Made by a program: the position numbers and the translations under genes. From positions 1-58,513 of the forward strand of contig JAQGOK010000036.1 of the NCBI GenBank assembly GCA_028293645.1: a stretch of 58,513 nt of DNA, written 5' to 3'. A model generated the notes under the pieces. It was not told where the DNA came from. It did no database searches and was given only the letters and a program-made list of their open reading frames with translations. The stretch's first letter is position 1. The number at the start of each line of letters is the position of its first letter. Positions 31,269 through 40,363 of this stretch are shown here, piece by piece. Origin of the DNA: Chthoniobacter sp. GTDB taxonomy: Bacteria; Verrucomicrobiota; Verrucomicrobiia; Chthoniobacterales; Chthoniobacteraceae.

Positions 31269-32599
31269 GTGGTGGTCAGGGCATGCACGAGCGCGCGGAA
31301 CTGATTGCCGCGATCGGCGTAATTTTTGAACATGTCGAAAGAAGAAGTTCCGGGGCTGAGCAGGACGATGTCGCCCGGCTGCGCCAACCCACGCGCGAGT
31401 TGCACTGCCTTTTCCAAAGACCAGCCTGCATTCGCGACCGGCATCCGATCCTTCCAGATAGCCTCGATCCGCTCGCCCATCTCGCCGATGACCACGGCCG
31501 CGCGGCATTTGTCCGCCACGAGGTCGGTAAGCATGTCGTATTCGAAACCCTTGTCTTTGCCGCCCGCAATCAGCACTACCGGCCGAGTCTCCAGCACGAG
31601 TGCCTTTTCGACAGAGTCCGGGTTAGTGCCCTTCGAGTCGTTGATGTAATCGACACCCTCAAATGTTCGGACCAACTCGCAACGGTGGGGTAGCGGCTGA
31701 TATGCACACAGCGGCGGCACCATCTGCTCGAAAGCGAGGCCACGCGCCACGCCGACCCCGAGGGTGGCCATTAAGTTTTCGGCGTTATGCGCTCCACGGA
31801 GTTTGGTGTCTGCCATCGCCAGCACACGTTGTCCGCGAAAGTGAATTGCGCCTTCCCGGAGTTCAAAATCCGCGCCCGGCACATACGCGCTGAAGGTAAT
31901 GCGCTGCGCTTTCAGCTCCGGGAGTTTGTCGCGGAAGTTGATCACCGCCCAATCCTCTGACGTTTGATTTTCGAAGATCCGGATCTTCGCCGCGTAATAC
32001 TCCTCCATCGAACCGTAACGATCGAGATGATCAGCTGCAAAGCCGAGCCAAACCGCGATTTCGGCGCGGAAGCGTTCGATCGTCTCGAGCTGGAACGAAC
32101 TGATCTCCAGCGTCATCAGGTCGAGGTCCTTACTCTGCCGGACACGTGCGGAAAACGCCGGGCCGATGTTCCCCGCCGCGAGCGTCTTCACGCCGCAAGC
32201 GTTCAGCATCTGTTCCACCAACTGGGTCGTGGTCGTCTTACCGTTCGTTCCAGTGATACCTACGATCGGGCACTCGCATCGTTCATACGCGAGCTCCAGC
32301 TCACCGACCATTTTGATCCGCCGCTTCCGGAAGTTTTGCACCAGCGGGACCACGGGATCGATCCCCGGGCTGAGAATGCTCGCCTCGTAGCTCCCATGCA
32401 GGCTTTCGCGCTCCGCCGCAGCACCAGCCACAACGCGCAGACCTTCTGCGCTAAGCAGATCAATTTTGGTGCGCAGCCGGCTCTCCTCGGCGCTATCAAG
32501 GATCGTTATCATTGCGCCCTCCGCCTGGAGCAACCGCGCAGCGGCTTCCCCGCTTTCGCCCGCCCCGAGCACGGCAACGGATTGATTGGCATAAGACAC
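31265..32599 (-). CDS. murD: UDP-MurNAc-L-alanine:D-glutamate ligase
   Basis: 444 aa Mur ligase. Motifs: VAVLGAGESGEAAARLL, ILSPGIDP, VGITGTNGKTTTTQLVEQML (ATP loop), EISSFQLETIERFRAEIAVWLGFAADHLDRYGSMEEYY, LRGAHNAENLMATLGV, VDYINDSKGTNPDSVEKAL, VVLIAGGKDKGFEYD, VLLSPGTSSFDMFKNYADRGNQF. I choose the GTG at 32599, 2 bp beyond the mraY stop; a TTG at 32605 and one at 32689 are also in frame but lie within mraY. Confidence 0.95.
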   Translation of the reverse strand: MSYANQSVAVLGAGESGEAAARLLQAEGAMITILDSAEESRLRTKIDLLSAEGLRVVAGAAAERESLHGSYEASILSPGIDPVVPLVQNFRKRRIKMVGELELAYERCECPIVGITGTNGKTTTTQLVEQMLNACGVKTLAAGNIGPAFSARVRQSKDLDLMTLEISSFQLETIERFRAEIAVWLGFAADHLDRYGSMEEYYAAKIRIFENQTSEDWAVINFRDKLPELKAQRITFSAYVPGADFELREGAIHFRGQRVLAMADTKLRGAHNAENLMATLGVGVARGLAFEQMVPPLCAYQPLPHRCELVRTFEGVDYINDSKGTNPDSVEKALVLETRPVVLIAGGKDKGFEYDMLTDLVADKCRAAVVIGEMGERIEAIWKDRMPVANAGWSLEKAVQLARGLAQPGDIVLLSPGTSSFDMFKNYADRGNQFRALVHALTTT

Positions 32600-32601
32600 A
32601 T

Positions 32602-33735
32602 TCAACGCAGTTTCAAAGTAGCGAGACCCAGGAAGCCCAGCATGATCGAGAGGATCCAGAAACGAACAATGACGGTGTTTTCCTTCCAACCCTTCAGCTC
32701 GAAATGGTGATGCACCGGCGACATCAGGAAGATGCGGCGGCCCTCTCCGTAACGTGCTTTGGTAATCTTGAACCAGGTGCGTTGGATTAGAACGGACATC
32801 GCCTCGATCACGAACACGCCACCCACCACGATGAGCAGCATCTCCTGCTTTGTGCAGATCGCCACGACTCCCAGCATGCCGCCGATCGCCAGCGAGCCTG
32901 TATCGCCCATGAAGACTTTAGCCGGATGGCAATTGAACCAGAGGAAACCGAAGGAGGCCCCGACCAGGGACATGCAGACGACAGTCAGCTCGCCGGCAAA
33001 TGAGTAATAGGGAATGCCGAGATAAGATGCGATGCCTACGTGTCCGCAAACATACGCGAGCACGGCATAGGCAAAGGCCGCGGTCGCCGTACAGCCAGCG
33101 GCAAGTCCGTCCAAACCATCGGTAAGATTGACCGCGTTCGACGCGCCGATGATCACGAGCGCGAAGAACACAAAGGTGAATATGCCGAGATTCGCGATCA
33201 CCGGGTCCTTGTAGAAGGGCAGATACAAGGCGCGGGCCTGTACTTCGATCGCAGGATTAAGCAGGAAGAAATTAGCCACGGCGATGGCGAGAATGGCCTG
33301 GCCGATGAGCTTCGTCTTCTCGCTGACCCCGGCGGAGCTTTTCTTTGTCACCTTAAGATAGTCGTCCCAAAAACCAAGTGCTCCGCAATAGACGAGGGTC
33401 AACAGGAGAAGCCACACGGCCGTGTTATCGAGGCGTGCCCAGAGCAACGATGAGATCAATACCGCGCCGAGTAAGAGCACACCGCCCATGGTCGGCGTAC
33501 CGGCTTTGCTGCCATGCAGCTCATAAAGCTTGTGGACTTCCTCTTTCGTGCGAATCGGCTGACCGAGTTTCAGGGAGATCAGGCGTCGGATCACCCAATT
33601 CCCGCACATTAGCGAAAGCAGAAACGCGGTAACCGCTGCGGCCACTGCGCGGAAGGTGATGTATTGGAAGACATTGAAGACCTTCCAGAACTCACCGGGA
33701 AACTGCAGCGGCAGTTCATGCAGAAAATACATCAT
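32602..33735 (-). CDS. mraY: Phospho-MurNAc-pentapeptide translocase MraY
   Basis: 377 aa integral membrane enzyme making lipid I from UDP-MurNAc-pentapeptide and undecaprenyl phosphate. Key blocks: ELHGSKAGTPTMGGVLLL, FWDDYLKVTKKSSAGVSEKTKL (Asp-Asp pair), ASNAVNLTDGLDGLAAG (catalytic NxxNxxDGxD), FLWFNCHPAKVFMGDTGSLAIGGML, and FLMSPVHHHFELKGW (HHH motif). It overlaps the murF stop by ATGA. Confidence 0.97.
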   Translation of the reverse strand: MMYFLHELPLQFPGEFWKVFNVFQYITFRAVAAAVTAFLLSLMCGNWVIRRLISLKLGQPIRTKEEVHKLYELHGSKAGTPTMGGVLLLGAVLISSLLWARLDNTAVWLLLLTLVYCGALGFWDDYLKVTKKSSAGVSEKTKLIGQAILAIAVANFFLLNPAIEVQARALYLPFYKDPVIANLGIFTFVFFALVIIGASNAVNLTDGLDGLAAGCTATAAFAYAVLAYVCGHVGIASYLGIPYYSFAGELTVVCMSLVGASFGFLWFNCHPAKVFMGDTGSLAIGGMLGVVAICTKQEMLLIVVGGVFVIEAMSVLIQRTWFKITKARYGEGRRIFLMSPVHHHFELKGWKENTVIVRFWILSIMLGFLGLATLKLR

Positions 33736-35099
33736 GGCGTTTGCAGGCCCTCCACGATGCGTTCCATCTTCGCGGAGCGGCTTCCTTTGATTAACAGGAC
33801 GTCGCCAGGCCTGGCATACAGGCGCAGCAGCTTGGTTGCTTCATCCGTGTCAGGAACTTTGACGACCTTTTCCACCCCGCCTCGCCACGCGCTGTCGGCG
33901 ATCCACTCCGCCTCTTCGCCAACGCCGACTACACAGTCGATATGTTCACGTGCGGCTGCTTCGCCCACTTGTTGATGACCTCGTTGCGCCTCAACGCCGA
34001 GTTCGCCCATGCGTCCGAGCACCGCAATCCGCCGGCCGGCGGCAGGAAGGCTGGCCAGGGTACGTAAGGCCGCGGTCATGGAATCCGGATTCGCATTGTA
34101 GGTATCATCGAGGATCTGAATGCCGCGCACCGTCTTGTGTTCGAGGCGACCCTTGGTAACTCGCAGCTTCTGCAAACCGGCCGCACATTCCTCCAGGGAA
34201 AGTCCGAAGACTCGCCCGGCCGCCACCGCCAGCAAAGCATTGCGAACCATGTGTTCGCCGGGAACAGGGATCTCGGCGTCCACCGAATGTCCGTCAGCAG
34301 AGAGCTTGAAACGCGTTCCCGTGAAGTGCGGACGCAAGTCACTTGCCCGCACGTCACCCGCATCGATGCCGGCGAAAACCGCGTCTGCCTTCGTGCGCTT
34401 GGCGAGCGCCTGCGAAAAGTCATCATGTGCACTGAGGATCAATGTGCCGCTGGGCGGAAGCGCTTCCGCGAGCATCCCTTTTTCCAGGGCGATCGCCTCA
34501 CGAGTCCCCATGAATTCAATGTGCGCGACTCCGATCCCAGTGATGATCGCCACGTCCGGTGCTGCCATCGCGGCGAGCGGGGCGATCTCGCCGGGGTGGT
34601 TCATACCCATCTCGAAGACCCCGACCTGGTCGCCTGTCCGTGCTCGGAGGATCGTTAAGGGCAGGCCTATGTGATTGTTAAAGTTCCCTTCGGTCTTGGT
34701 AACTTGGAAATGTTCACCGAGGACGCAGGCGGCAGCGTCCTTTGTGCTCGTTTTGCCGTTACTGCCAGTAATGCCGACCACCTGCATTGGAAGACTGCGC
34801 CGATACTCGGAGGCCAGGTTCTGCAAAGCTCGTAACGTATTCGCGACTTGAATCACGCCGAACCCGGTGACCAGTTCCGGGGGAACCTCCTCTACGATTG
34901 CCGCCGCTGCGCCGCGGCGTGCCGCCTCCGCCACGAAGCTGTGTCCATCGAAGTTATCACCACGGAGCGCAACAAAGAGATCACCCGCCTTCAAGGCGCG
35001 AGAGTCGGTGCAGACGGTGGTTACCGTGCCCGTTGAGGGACCAAGCACCAGGGCTCCTTGCGCCCATCGCGAAATAGTCTCGAGATTGGTGGCGTCCAT
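33732..35099 (-). CDS. murF: UDP-MurNAc-tripeptide:D-Ala-D-Ala ligase
   Basis: 455 aa Mur ligase. Motifs: TDSRALKAGDLFVALRGDNFDGHSFV, VVGITGSNGKTSTKDAAACVL (ATP loop), KTEGNFNNHIGLPLTIL, VFEMGMNHPGEIAPLAAM, GVAHIEFMGTREAIALEKGML, IPVPGEHMVRNALLAVAAG, ILDDTYNANPDSMTAALR, LGRMGELGVEAQRGH, LLIKGSRSAKMERIV. It adds the dipeptide from Ddl. It starts 3 nt after the murE stop and ends overlapping mraY. Confidence 0.96.
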   Translation of the reverse strand: MDATNLETISRWAQGALVLGPSTGTVTTVCTDSRALKAGDLFVALRGDNFDGHSFVAEAARRGAAAAIVEEVPPELVTGFGVIQVANTLRALQNLASEYRRSLPMQVVGITGSNGKTSTKDAAACVLGEHFQVTKTEGNFNNHIGLPLTILRARTGDQVGVFEMGMNHPGEIAPLAAMAAPDVAIITGIGVAHIEFMGTREAIALEKGMLAEALPPSGTLILSAHDDFSQALAKRTKADAVFAGIDAGDVRASDLRPHFTGTRFKLSADGHSVDAEIPVPGEHMVRNALLAVAAGRVFGLSLEECAAGLQKLRVTKGRLEHKTVRGIQILDDTYNANPDSMTAALRTLASLPAAGRRIAVLGRMGELGVEAQRGHQQVGEAAAREHIDCVVGVGEEAEWIADSAWRGGVEKVVKVPDTDEATKLLRLYARPGDVLLIKGSRSAKMERIVEGLQTP

Positions 35100-35102
35100 T
35101 GG

Positions 35103-36578
35103 TCAGTTCAGATCCACGCGTCGGGCTTCCAACGCCTCGCGAGCTACGGCAACATCGTCAAAGGGGGCGGTGTGATCTGCAAACTCCTGGTAAGTCTCGT
35201 GGCCTTTGCCAGCGATCAGGATGATATCTCGCGGCGCGGCCAGATTGACGGCGTGGAAGATCGCTTCGCGCCGATCGGGGATGACTTCGTAATTGCCACG
35301 CTTCATTCCGCCTTTGATGTCTTCGATGATCGCGAGCGGATCTTCCCGGCGAGGGTTGTCGCTCGTGACAATTGCCAGATCGGCGTGGGTATCAACAACC
35401 GCCCCCATTCGTGGTCGCTTCGTTGCGTCGCGATTGCCACCACAACCGAAAACCACAATCAGCCGCGCAGGATTCAGTTCCCGACAGGTCCGAATCACGT
35501 TTAAGAGCGCATCATCAGTATGCGCGTAATCCACGAAGACGCGGAACTGCCGCTGGGCGGGGACAGGCTCGAGCCGGCCTGGAACAGCCGCGGCGTTGGC
35601 CAGACTGAGTACGCCAGCGCGGACGTCCACTCCCATGACACAAGCTGCCGCGAGAGCGGCTAGCGAGTTATAGACGTTGAAGTTTCCGATCAACGGCAAC
35701 CGGACCAGGTAGCTCTTACCCTGCGCATCCAACTGGAAGCTCGTTCCCTGGAAATCGATCCGCACGTTACTCGCGCGAAAGTCCGCATGGACGCCGAGCC
35801 CGTAAGTCAGGATGGGAATCTCTGCTTTGAAACGATTTACCAGCATCGCACCGTAGCGATCGTCCAGATTGATGATGGCTTTGCCCTTCTTCTTTTGCTC
35901 TGCCAGCCTGCTAAAGAGCAGGGTTTTCGCCTCGAAGTAGGATTCCATCGTCCGATGGTAGTCGAGATGGTCCTGGGTGAGATTCGTGAAGATGGCGGCG
36001 TCGAACTCCACTCCGCGCACGCGCGCCTGCACGAGGGCATGCGAGCTCACCTCCATCGCGACCGTCTTGCAACCGGCGGACCGCATCTTCCAAAGCAGTT
36101 CGTGCAGTTCGAGGGACTCCGGCGTGGTGCGTGGTGCGGGCAGGATCTCGTCACCCACCTCGTAGCGAACTGTCCCGATCAAGCCACAGCGCAGGAGCGC
36201 GTGTTCGCAGATATGCTTGATTAGAAAGGCTGTGGTGGTCTTTCCGTTGGTGCCTGTAACTCCGGCTATCTTCAGGTGCCGCGCTGGGTGCTGGTAGAAG
36301 TTGGCTGCGAGATCAGCCAGGGTTTCCCTGGGGGCGGCGACCACAATGCTGGTAGCGCTGCTGAACGGCTGACCAGTTTCGCTCACGACAGCGACCGCAC
36401 CGGCGTTGATCGCGTTGCCAATGAACGCTGAGCCGTCCGCTTTCTCTCCCTTGAGCGCGACATAGACCGACCCGGGCTTCACGCGGCGCGAATCGTAGGC
36501 GATTGAGGTCACCTCGCGATCAAGCGGACCCTCGACCCCCAAGGTGGGGACGTGATGAAGCAAGGCCTCGAGTTTCAT
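35103..36578 (-). CDS. murE: UDP-MurNAc-dipeptide ligase MurE (probably meso-diaminopimelate-adding)
   Basis: 491 aa. Motifs: IAYDSRRVKPGSVYVALKGEKADGSAFI, GVTGTNGKTTTAFLIKHI, EVSSHALVQARVRGVEFDAAIFTNLTQDHLDYHRTMESYFEAK, PLIGNFNVYNSLAALAA, VDYAHTDDALLNVI, VVFGCGGNRDATKRPRMG, VTSDNPRREDPLAII, and IAGKGHETYQEF. The DNPR motif is the one associated with meso-DAP specificity, so the stem peptide is probably DAP-type. The ATG overlaps the ftsI stop (ATGA). Confidence 0.96.
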   Translation of the reverse strand: MKLEALLHHVPTLGVEGPLDREVTSIAYDSRRVKPGSVYVALKGEKADGSAFIGNAINAGAVAVVSETGQPFSSATSIVVAAPRETLADLAANFYQHPARHLKIAGVTGTNGKTTTAFLIKHICEHALLRCGLIGTVRYEVGDEILPAPRTTPESLELHELLWKMRSAGCKTVAMEVSSHALVQARVRGVEFDAAIFTNLTQDHLDYHRTMESYFEAKTLLFSRLAEQKKKGKAIINLDDRYGAMLVNRFKAEIPILTYGLGVHADFRASNVRIDFQGTSFQLDAQGKSYLVRLPLIGNFNVYNSLAALAAACVMGVDVRAGVLSLANAAAVPGRLEPVPAQRQFRVFVDYAHTDDALLNVIRTCRELNPARLIVVFGCGGNRDATKRPRMGAVVDTHADLAIVTSDNPRREDPLAIIEDIKGGMKRGNYEVIPDRREAIFHAVNLAAPRDIILIAGKGHETYQEFADHTAPFDDVAVAREALEARRVDLN

Positions 36579-38368
36579 CGCAGCTTGGCCGTCGCCGGCG
36601 AAGTCTCAGGCAGTTCGAGCTTGTTCGGTGTTAAACCGAGATAACGCGCTGCCTGCTCCGCAATCCTGGCGAAGACCGGCGCGGCTACGAGACCGCCGTA
36701 GTTCTCGCCGCGTTTGGTTTGGGCCTCATCAAACATTACAAAGCCGACAAAGGCAGGGTTCTCGGCAGGCATATACCCGGCAAAGGAGACGACGTATTTG
36801 TCATGGGTCATCCGCCCGTGCTCGTCCGCCTTTTGGGCGGTGCCAGTCTTGCCTGCGACATCGAATCCGGGCACGGCCGCGCCATAGGCAGTCCCCTTTT
36901 TAGTTACGACCTGAGCGAGCGCAGAGCTTACAGCCCTGGCAGCGTCTGGCGAAGCAACCCGCCGCACTTCCTGTGGAGGAAACTCAGTGATCACCTTCCC
37001 TTGATCGTCCGTTATGCGACTTACAATCTGCGGCATCAACAAGCGTCCGCCATTTGCGATCGCGCACATCGCCGTTGCCACCTGGAGCGGGGTCGCGGCC
37101 ACTTCGTGACCCATGGGAATGCGGGTGATTGAGATTTTGCTCCAGCGATGCGGCGGATGCAAAATCCCGGGCACCTCGCCGGGAAGACTCACCCCGGTCC
37201 GTTCACCGAATCCGAACTTGCGGACGTATTCGTAGAACTTCTGGTCGCCCATCTGAATGGCGAGCTTGGCGACACCGATGTTGCTCGATTTGACGAGAAT
37301 ATCATTCACCGAAAGGTCGGCGTAGGGATGGTGATCCTTGAGTCGGCACCAACTGTAGTAACCATTTTCACAGAAGATCATGCTCTCTGGCCGGACAACC
37401 TTCTCCGTCAACGCCCCTGCCGTGGTGACGATTTTGAACGTCGAACCGGGCTCAAAGATATCCGTGATGGAACGGTTGCGGCGATGCTCCTCCGGCACGC
37501 CCTGCTGCTTGTTCAGGTCGAAATTCGGCCGCGTCGCCATCGCCAGGATCTCGCCTGTTTGCGGACGCATCAGGATGACTGTCGCGTTCTTCGGCCGGAA
37601 TTGTTTCACAGCCGCCGCGAGCTCCTTTTCCACGATATTCTGCAAGCCCATGTCGATCGTAAGTTGCACGTCGCAGCCATCGCGCGCGTCGCGCTCCTGT
37701 CCGCGATAGGGAACGATCTCGCGCCCGGTCCGATCACGTTCGATGAAGCGGAAGCCGTCGCTGCCGTGCAGATACTGCTCCATGGTCCGCTCCACGCCTT
37801 CGACTCCTTTGTTCGCACTGTTCACGTATCCCAGCACGTGGCAAAGGAGCTCGCCGTTCGGGTACATACGAATGAACTCCTGCTCGTAACAGATCGCCTC
37901 GTGCGCCATGACGATCCGGTCCTTCTTTGCTTCCGCGACAAGTCTCGCAATGTCGGACGCCACGATCTCCGGGACGTTATCCTTCAGGACGATGTAGGGA
38001 CATGGCTCCAGCGTTCCGTCCGTTTTGGATTTCACCATCCGCGCGAGCTTCTCCCGGATTTCTGCGGCGGGCATCCCCAGCGGACCACTTAAGATGTTTG
38101 CAAGGGCTGGCCCGTCCTTGATCAAGGAAGCATCGGCGATGATCTTTTTGACGGGCTCGTTCTGAGCCAGCGACTCGCCGTGGATATCTTTGATCGCTCC
38201 GCGACGGGCGAAAATCGGCTGTTTCTTGACGTGCTTGACGGCAGCCTCGGCGCTGAATTCGTCGGCCATTGCCACCTGTAAATGGACCAGCCGGAACGAA
38301 AAGAGCGTGAAGGCCGTCGCCAGCAACACGCAGGTGAAAAGCGCCCGCGAACGGACGGTCGTTTTCAT
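36575..38368 (-). CDS. ftsI: Septal peptidoglycan transpeptidase FtsI (PBP3 type)
   Basis: 597 aa, one N-terminal membrane helix (FTCVLLATAFTLFSFRLVHL). A non-catalytic dimerisation domain (FARRGAIKDIHGESLAQ) leads to the transpeptidase. Active-site motifs: SxxK in EPGSTFKIVTTAG, SxN in KSSNIGVAKLA, and KTG in VAGKTGTAQKADEHG. No PASTA domains. It crosslinks septal wall with FtsW. It overlaps ftsL by ATGA (38365-38368). Confidence 0.96.
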   Translation of the reverse strand: MKTTVRSRALFTCVLLATAFTLFSFRLVHLQVAMADEFSAEAAVKHVKKQPIFARRGAIKDIHGESLAQNEPVKKIIADASLIKDGPALANILSGPLGMPAAEIREKLARMVKSKTDGTLEPCPYIVLKDNVPEIVASDIARLVAEAKKDRIVMAHEAICYEQEFIRMYPNGELLCHVLGYVNSANKGVEGVERTMEQYLHGSDGFRFIERDRTGREIVPYRGQERDARDGCDVQLTIDMGLQNIVEKELAAAVKQFRPKNATVILMRPQTGEILAMATRPNFDLNKQQGVPEEHRRNRSITDIFEPGSTFKIVTTAGALTEKVVRPESMIFCENGYYSWCRLKDHHPYADLSVNDILVKSSNIGVAKLAIQMGDQKFYEYVRKFGFGERTGVSLPGEVPGILHPPHRWSKISITRIPMGHEVAATPLQVATAMCAIANGGRLLMPQIVSRITDDQGKVITEFPPQEVRRVASPDAARAVSSALAQVVTKKGTAYGAAVPGFDVAGKTGTAQKADEHGRMTHDKYVVSFAGYMPAENPAFVGFVMFDEAQTKRGENYGGLVAAPVFARIAEQAARYLGLTPNKLELPETSPATAKLR

Positions 38369-38730
38369 GGCCCGCTCCTTTCATTCGACGCGGGCCGCAA
38401 CTCGCTCCCGGATTGTTCGCCACTTCTGCCGACCATCACGATCTTGTCGTCGGTGATCCGGGTGAGCTTGATGAAGCCGGTGTCAAAGCGCTCCTGGAGG
38501 GAACGCGTCGAGGAGAGGTGCATGATATGAGCGCACGCGACCTCGTTCTTGTTCCGCAGATCGGAGAGTTCGCGCTCCAGGGCTTTGATCGTTCGACCGG
38601 TGGCGTGCAGTTGGTTTTTGCACCACACGTAACCCAGCCCGCTACCGCACGCGAAAATGCCGATCACCAACCACGTGGCGAAGGAGGCGATGGGGATGGC
38701 GTTGGCGTGACGGCGTTTATTGAGGGACAT
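38365..38730 (-). CDS. ftsL: FtsL-like division protein
   Basis: 121 aa. Positional and topological match to FtsL: short basic N-terminus, one membrane helix (IASFATWLVIGIFACGSGLGYVW, about 17-39), then a leucine/charged coiled coil (TGRTIKALERELSDLRNKNEVAC). Sequence identity in this family is always low, so the call rests on topology and on position between rsmH and ftsI. The ATG at 38730 lies inside the end of rsmH (14 bp overlap). Confidence 0.8.
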   Translation of the reverse strand: MSLNKRRHANAIPIASFATWLVIGIFACGSGLGYVWCKNQLHATGRTIKALERELSDLRNKNEVACAHIMHLSSTRSLQERFDTGFIKLTRITDDKIVMVGRSGEQSGSELRPASNERSGP

Positions 38731-39715
38731 GACGGATCCTTTCAGCGACTCGGAGTTTGGCGCTGCGAGAGCGCGGGTTGGCGGCTTGCTCATCTTCACT
38801 CGCCACGATTGGTCGGCGGGTGATCAGCTTGAAGGCGTAATCGGGATTGGGACGTGGCGCCGGCCATTCCGGCCGATCCAGAAACTCGGTCGCCCGCGTC
38901 TTGAAGAACGTCTTCACGATGCGGTCCTCAAGGGAGTGAAACGTGATCACGGCGAAGCGCCCTCCGGGAGCGAGGCGCGCGCTGAGGGCGGCGAGCCCAG
39001 CTTCGAGCACGTCGAGTTCGCGATTCACCGCGATGCGGAGACCCTGGAAAACCCGAGTGGCGGGATGCGTTTTGCTGTGGCGCGGAATGACCGTCTCCAC
39101 AGCGGCCGCGAGCTGGGCGGTGGTCGTGAAGGGTTGCACGAGCCGATCTCTGACGAGACGCGCGGCGACTTTCCGGGCGGCCGGCTCTTCTCCCAGATTC
39201 CGGAAGATCCGCTCGAGCTGATCGCCGCTCATCGTATTCACCAGGTCCGCAGCGCTGATCGGATTCGCGGGATCCATGCGCATGTCGAGCGGGCCGTCGC
39301 GCATGAAGCTGAAGCCACGCTCCGGCGTATCGAGCTGGTGGGACGAGACGCCGAGATCCAGCAATGCGCCGTCGAGCGCCTTGATGCCGAGGGCATCCAG
39401 CGCCTCGCCGGCTCCGGCGAAACTGCTGCGCACGGGCGTGAATTGCTCTCCGAAACCACTCAGCCGCTGCTGGGCAAATTCGAGAGCATCCGGATCCTGA
39501 TCCAGGCCGATCACCCGCGCACCAGCGGAGAGCAACGCTTCGCTGTGCCCGCCGCCGCCGAGGGTCCCGTCGAGGACGACCTTGCCGGCTTCGGGCGCGA
39601 GCGCCTGGACGGTTTCGGCGAGGAGAACGGACTCGTGGTAAGCAGAGGAGCGCACCGGCCGTGGGGAGGTTTTTTTTGGCACGGCCCGTCGGGTGAGAAG
39701 TTCGCCGGCGATCAT
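38717..39715 (-). CDS. rsmH: 16S rRNA (cytosine1402-N4)-methyltransferase
   Basis: 332 aa. Motifs: YHESVLLAETVQAL, VVLDGTLGGGGHSEALL (SAM binding), VIGLDQDPDALEFA, GALLDLGVSSHQLDTPERGFSFMRDGPLDMRMDP, TRVFQGLRIAVNRELDVL, FAVITFHSLEDRIVKTFF. The ATG at 39715 overlaps the mraZ stop (ATGA) and gives a 25-residue basic N-terminal extension. That extension contains an A8 run (T39670-39677 on the + strand), where slippage could shift frame. A GTG in RPVRSSAYHE would bypass it. Confidence 0.95.
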   Translation of the reverse strand: MIAGELLTRRAVPKKTSPRPVRSSAYHESVLLAETVQALAPEAGKVVLDGTLGGGGHSEALLSAGARVIGLDQDPDALEFAQQRLSGFGEQFTPVRSSFAGAGEALDALGIKALDGALLDLGVSSHQLDTPERGFSFMRDGPLDMRMDPANPISAADLVNTMSGDQLERIFRNLGEEPAARKVAARLVRDRLVQPFTTTAQLAAAVETVIPRHSKTHPATRVFQGLRIAVNRELDVLEAGLAALSARLAPGGRFAVITFHSLEDRIVKTFFKTRATEFLDRPEWPAPRPNPDYAFKLITRRPIVASEDEQAANPRSRSAKLRVAERIRHVPQ

Positions 39716-40167
39716 ATCCCAAGCTGCCGGAGAAAATCGTTTTCAGCGGCGCGCTCCCGAGCTTTTTCAGCCTCGAAATCGCTGACATTCCAGATGTTGA
39801 AAGTATCGACCGCACCCGAGAGCCACAGCTCGCGCTCCAGTCCCAGTTCCTTGCAGAGTTCATCCGGGATGGAAATGCGACCGGCCTTATCGAGAGTGAC
39901 CTGCCGCAGCTTCCGGCCGAAAAGATCGAGCACCCGTGCCCGGCTTTCCGCGTTCATCGCTGCCGTCGCCACCGCCTTGTGGCGTTCGACTTCCTCGCGT
40001 GTCATGACGGCGATGCACCGCTTCACCGAACGGATGATCATGAAAAGCTCCGTCTCCTCGCCAAACCTCCAGGGGGCGGGAATGGTCACTCGGTTCTTCC
40101 CCTCAATCTTGTGCCGGAACTCGCCCGTAAATGCAGGCGCAGCAGAGTTCGCGGTTGAGGTGGCCAT
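39712..40167 (-). CDS. mraZ: Transcriptional regulator MraZ
   Basis: 151 aa with two SpoVT/AbrB-like repeats: FTGEFRHKIEGKNRVTIPAPWRF and FGRKLRQVTLDKAGRISIPDELCKELG, as expected for MraZ (double swapped-hairpin). MraZ represses its own dcw operon in E. coli. It is the first gene of the cluster, with a candidate MraZ operator 22 bp upstream. The N-terminal 12 residues (ATSTANSAAPA) look disordered. Confidence 0.95.
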   Translation of the reverse strand: MATSTANSAAPAFTGEFRHKIEGKNRVTIPAPWRFGEETELFMIIRSVKRCIAVMTREEVERHKAVATAAMNAESRARVLDLFGRKLRQVTLDKAGRISIPDELCKELGLERELWLSGAVDTFNIWNVSDFEAEKARERAAENDFLRQLGI

Positions 40168-40188
40168 GACGAGAGGTTTGGAGAGGCA

Positions 40189-40223
40189 ATCCGATTTGCC
40201 CCAAACCGGCCCGATTTGTCCCA
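40189..40223 (-). promoter_or_regulatory. Candidate MraZ operator upstream of mraZ
   Basis: On the - strand, pentamers TGGGA (40223-40219), CGGGC (40213-40209) and TGGGG (40203-40199), then CGGAT (40193-40189), are separated by exactly 5 nt each. This matches the E. coli MraZ operator form of three TGGGN repeats with 5 nt spacers. The spacers after the first and third boxes are both CAAAT, so the block also reads as a 20 bp direct repeat. A third CAAATCG copy lies at 40245-40251. A TTGACG about 20 nt upstream could be a -35 element, but no good -10 is visible. Confidence 0.6.
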
Positions 40224-40363
40224 GATAACCGCCTTTCCGTCAAACGATTTGCCGACGAATCTTAGCTATTCCCCCTCAGGACGTGACGGTACGTTCCCCC
40301 GATGAGCAGGGTGGATCGGGTAACGGTCGGCCCCCGCAGCAGCGAACGCCCTGAGTGCCGAGT

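Noticed and set aside
40224-40275. Sigma70-type promoter for the dcw cluster
   Set aside because: TTGACG is present, but no acceptable -10 lies at 16-18 nt; other hexamers give only 3-4 matches, so I do not call a promoter.
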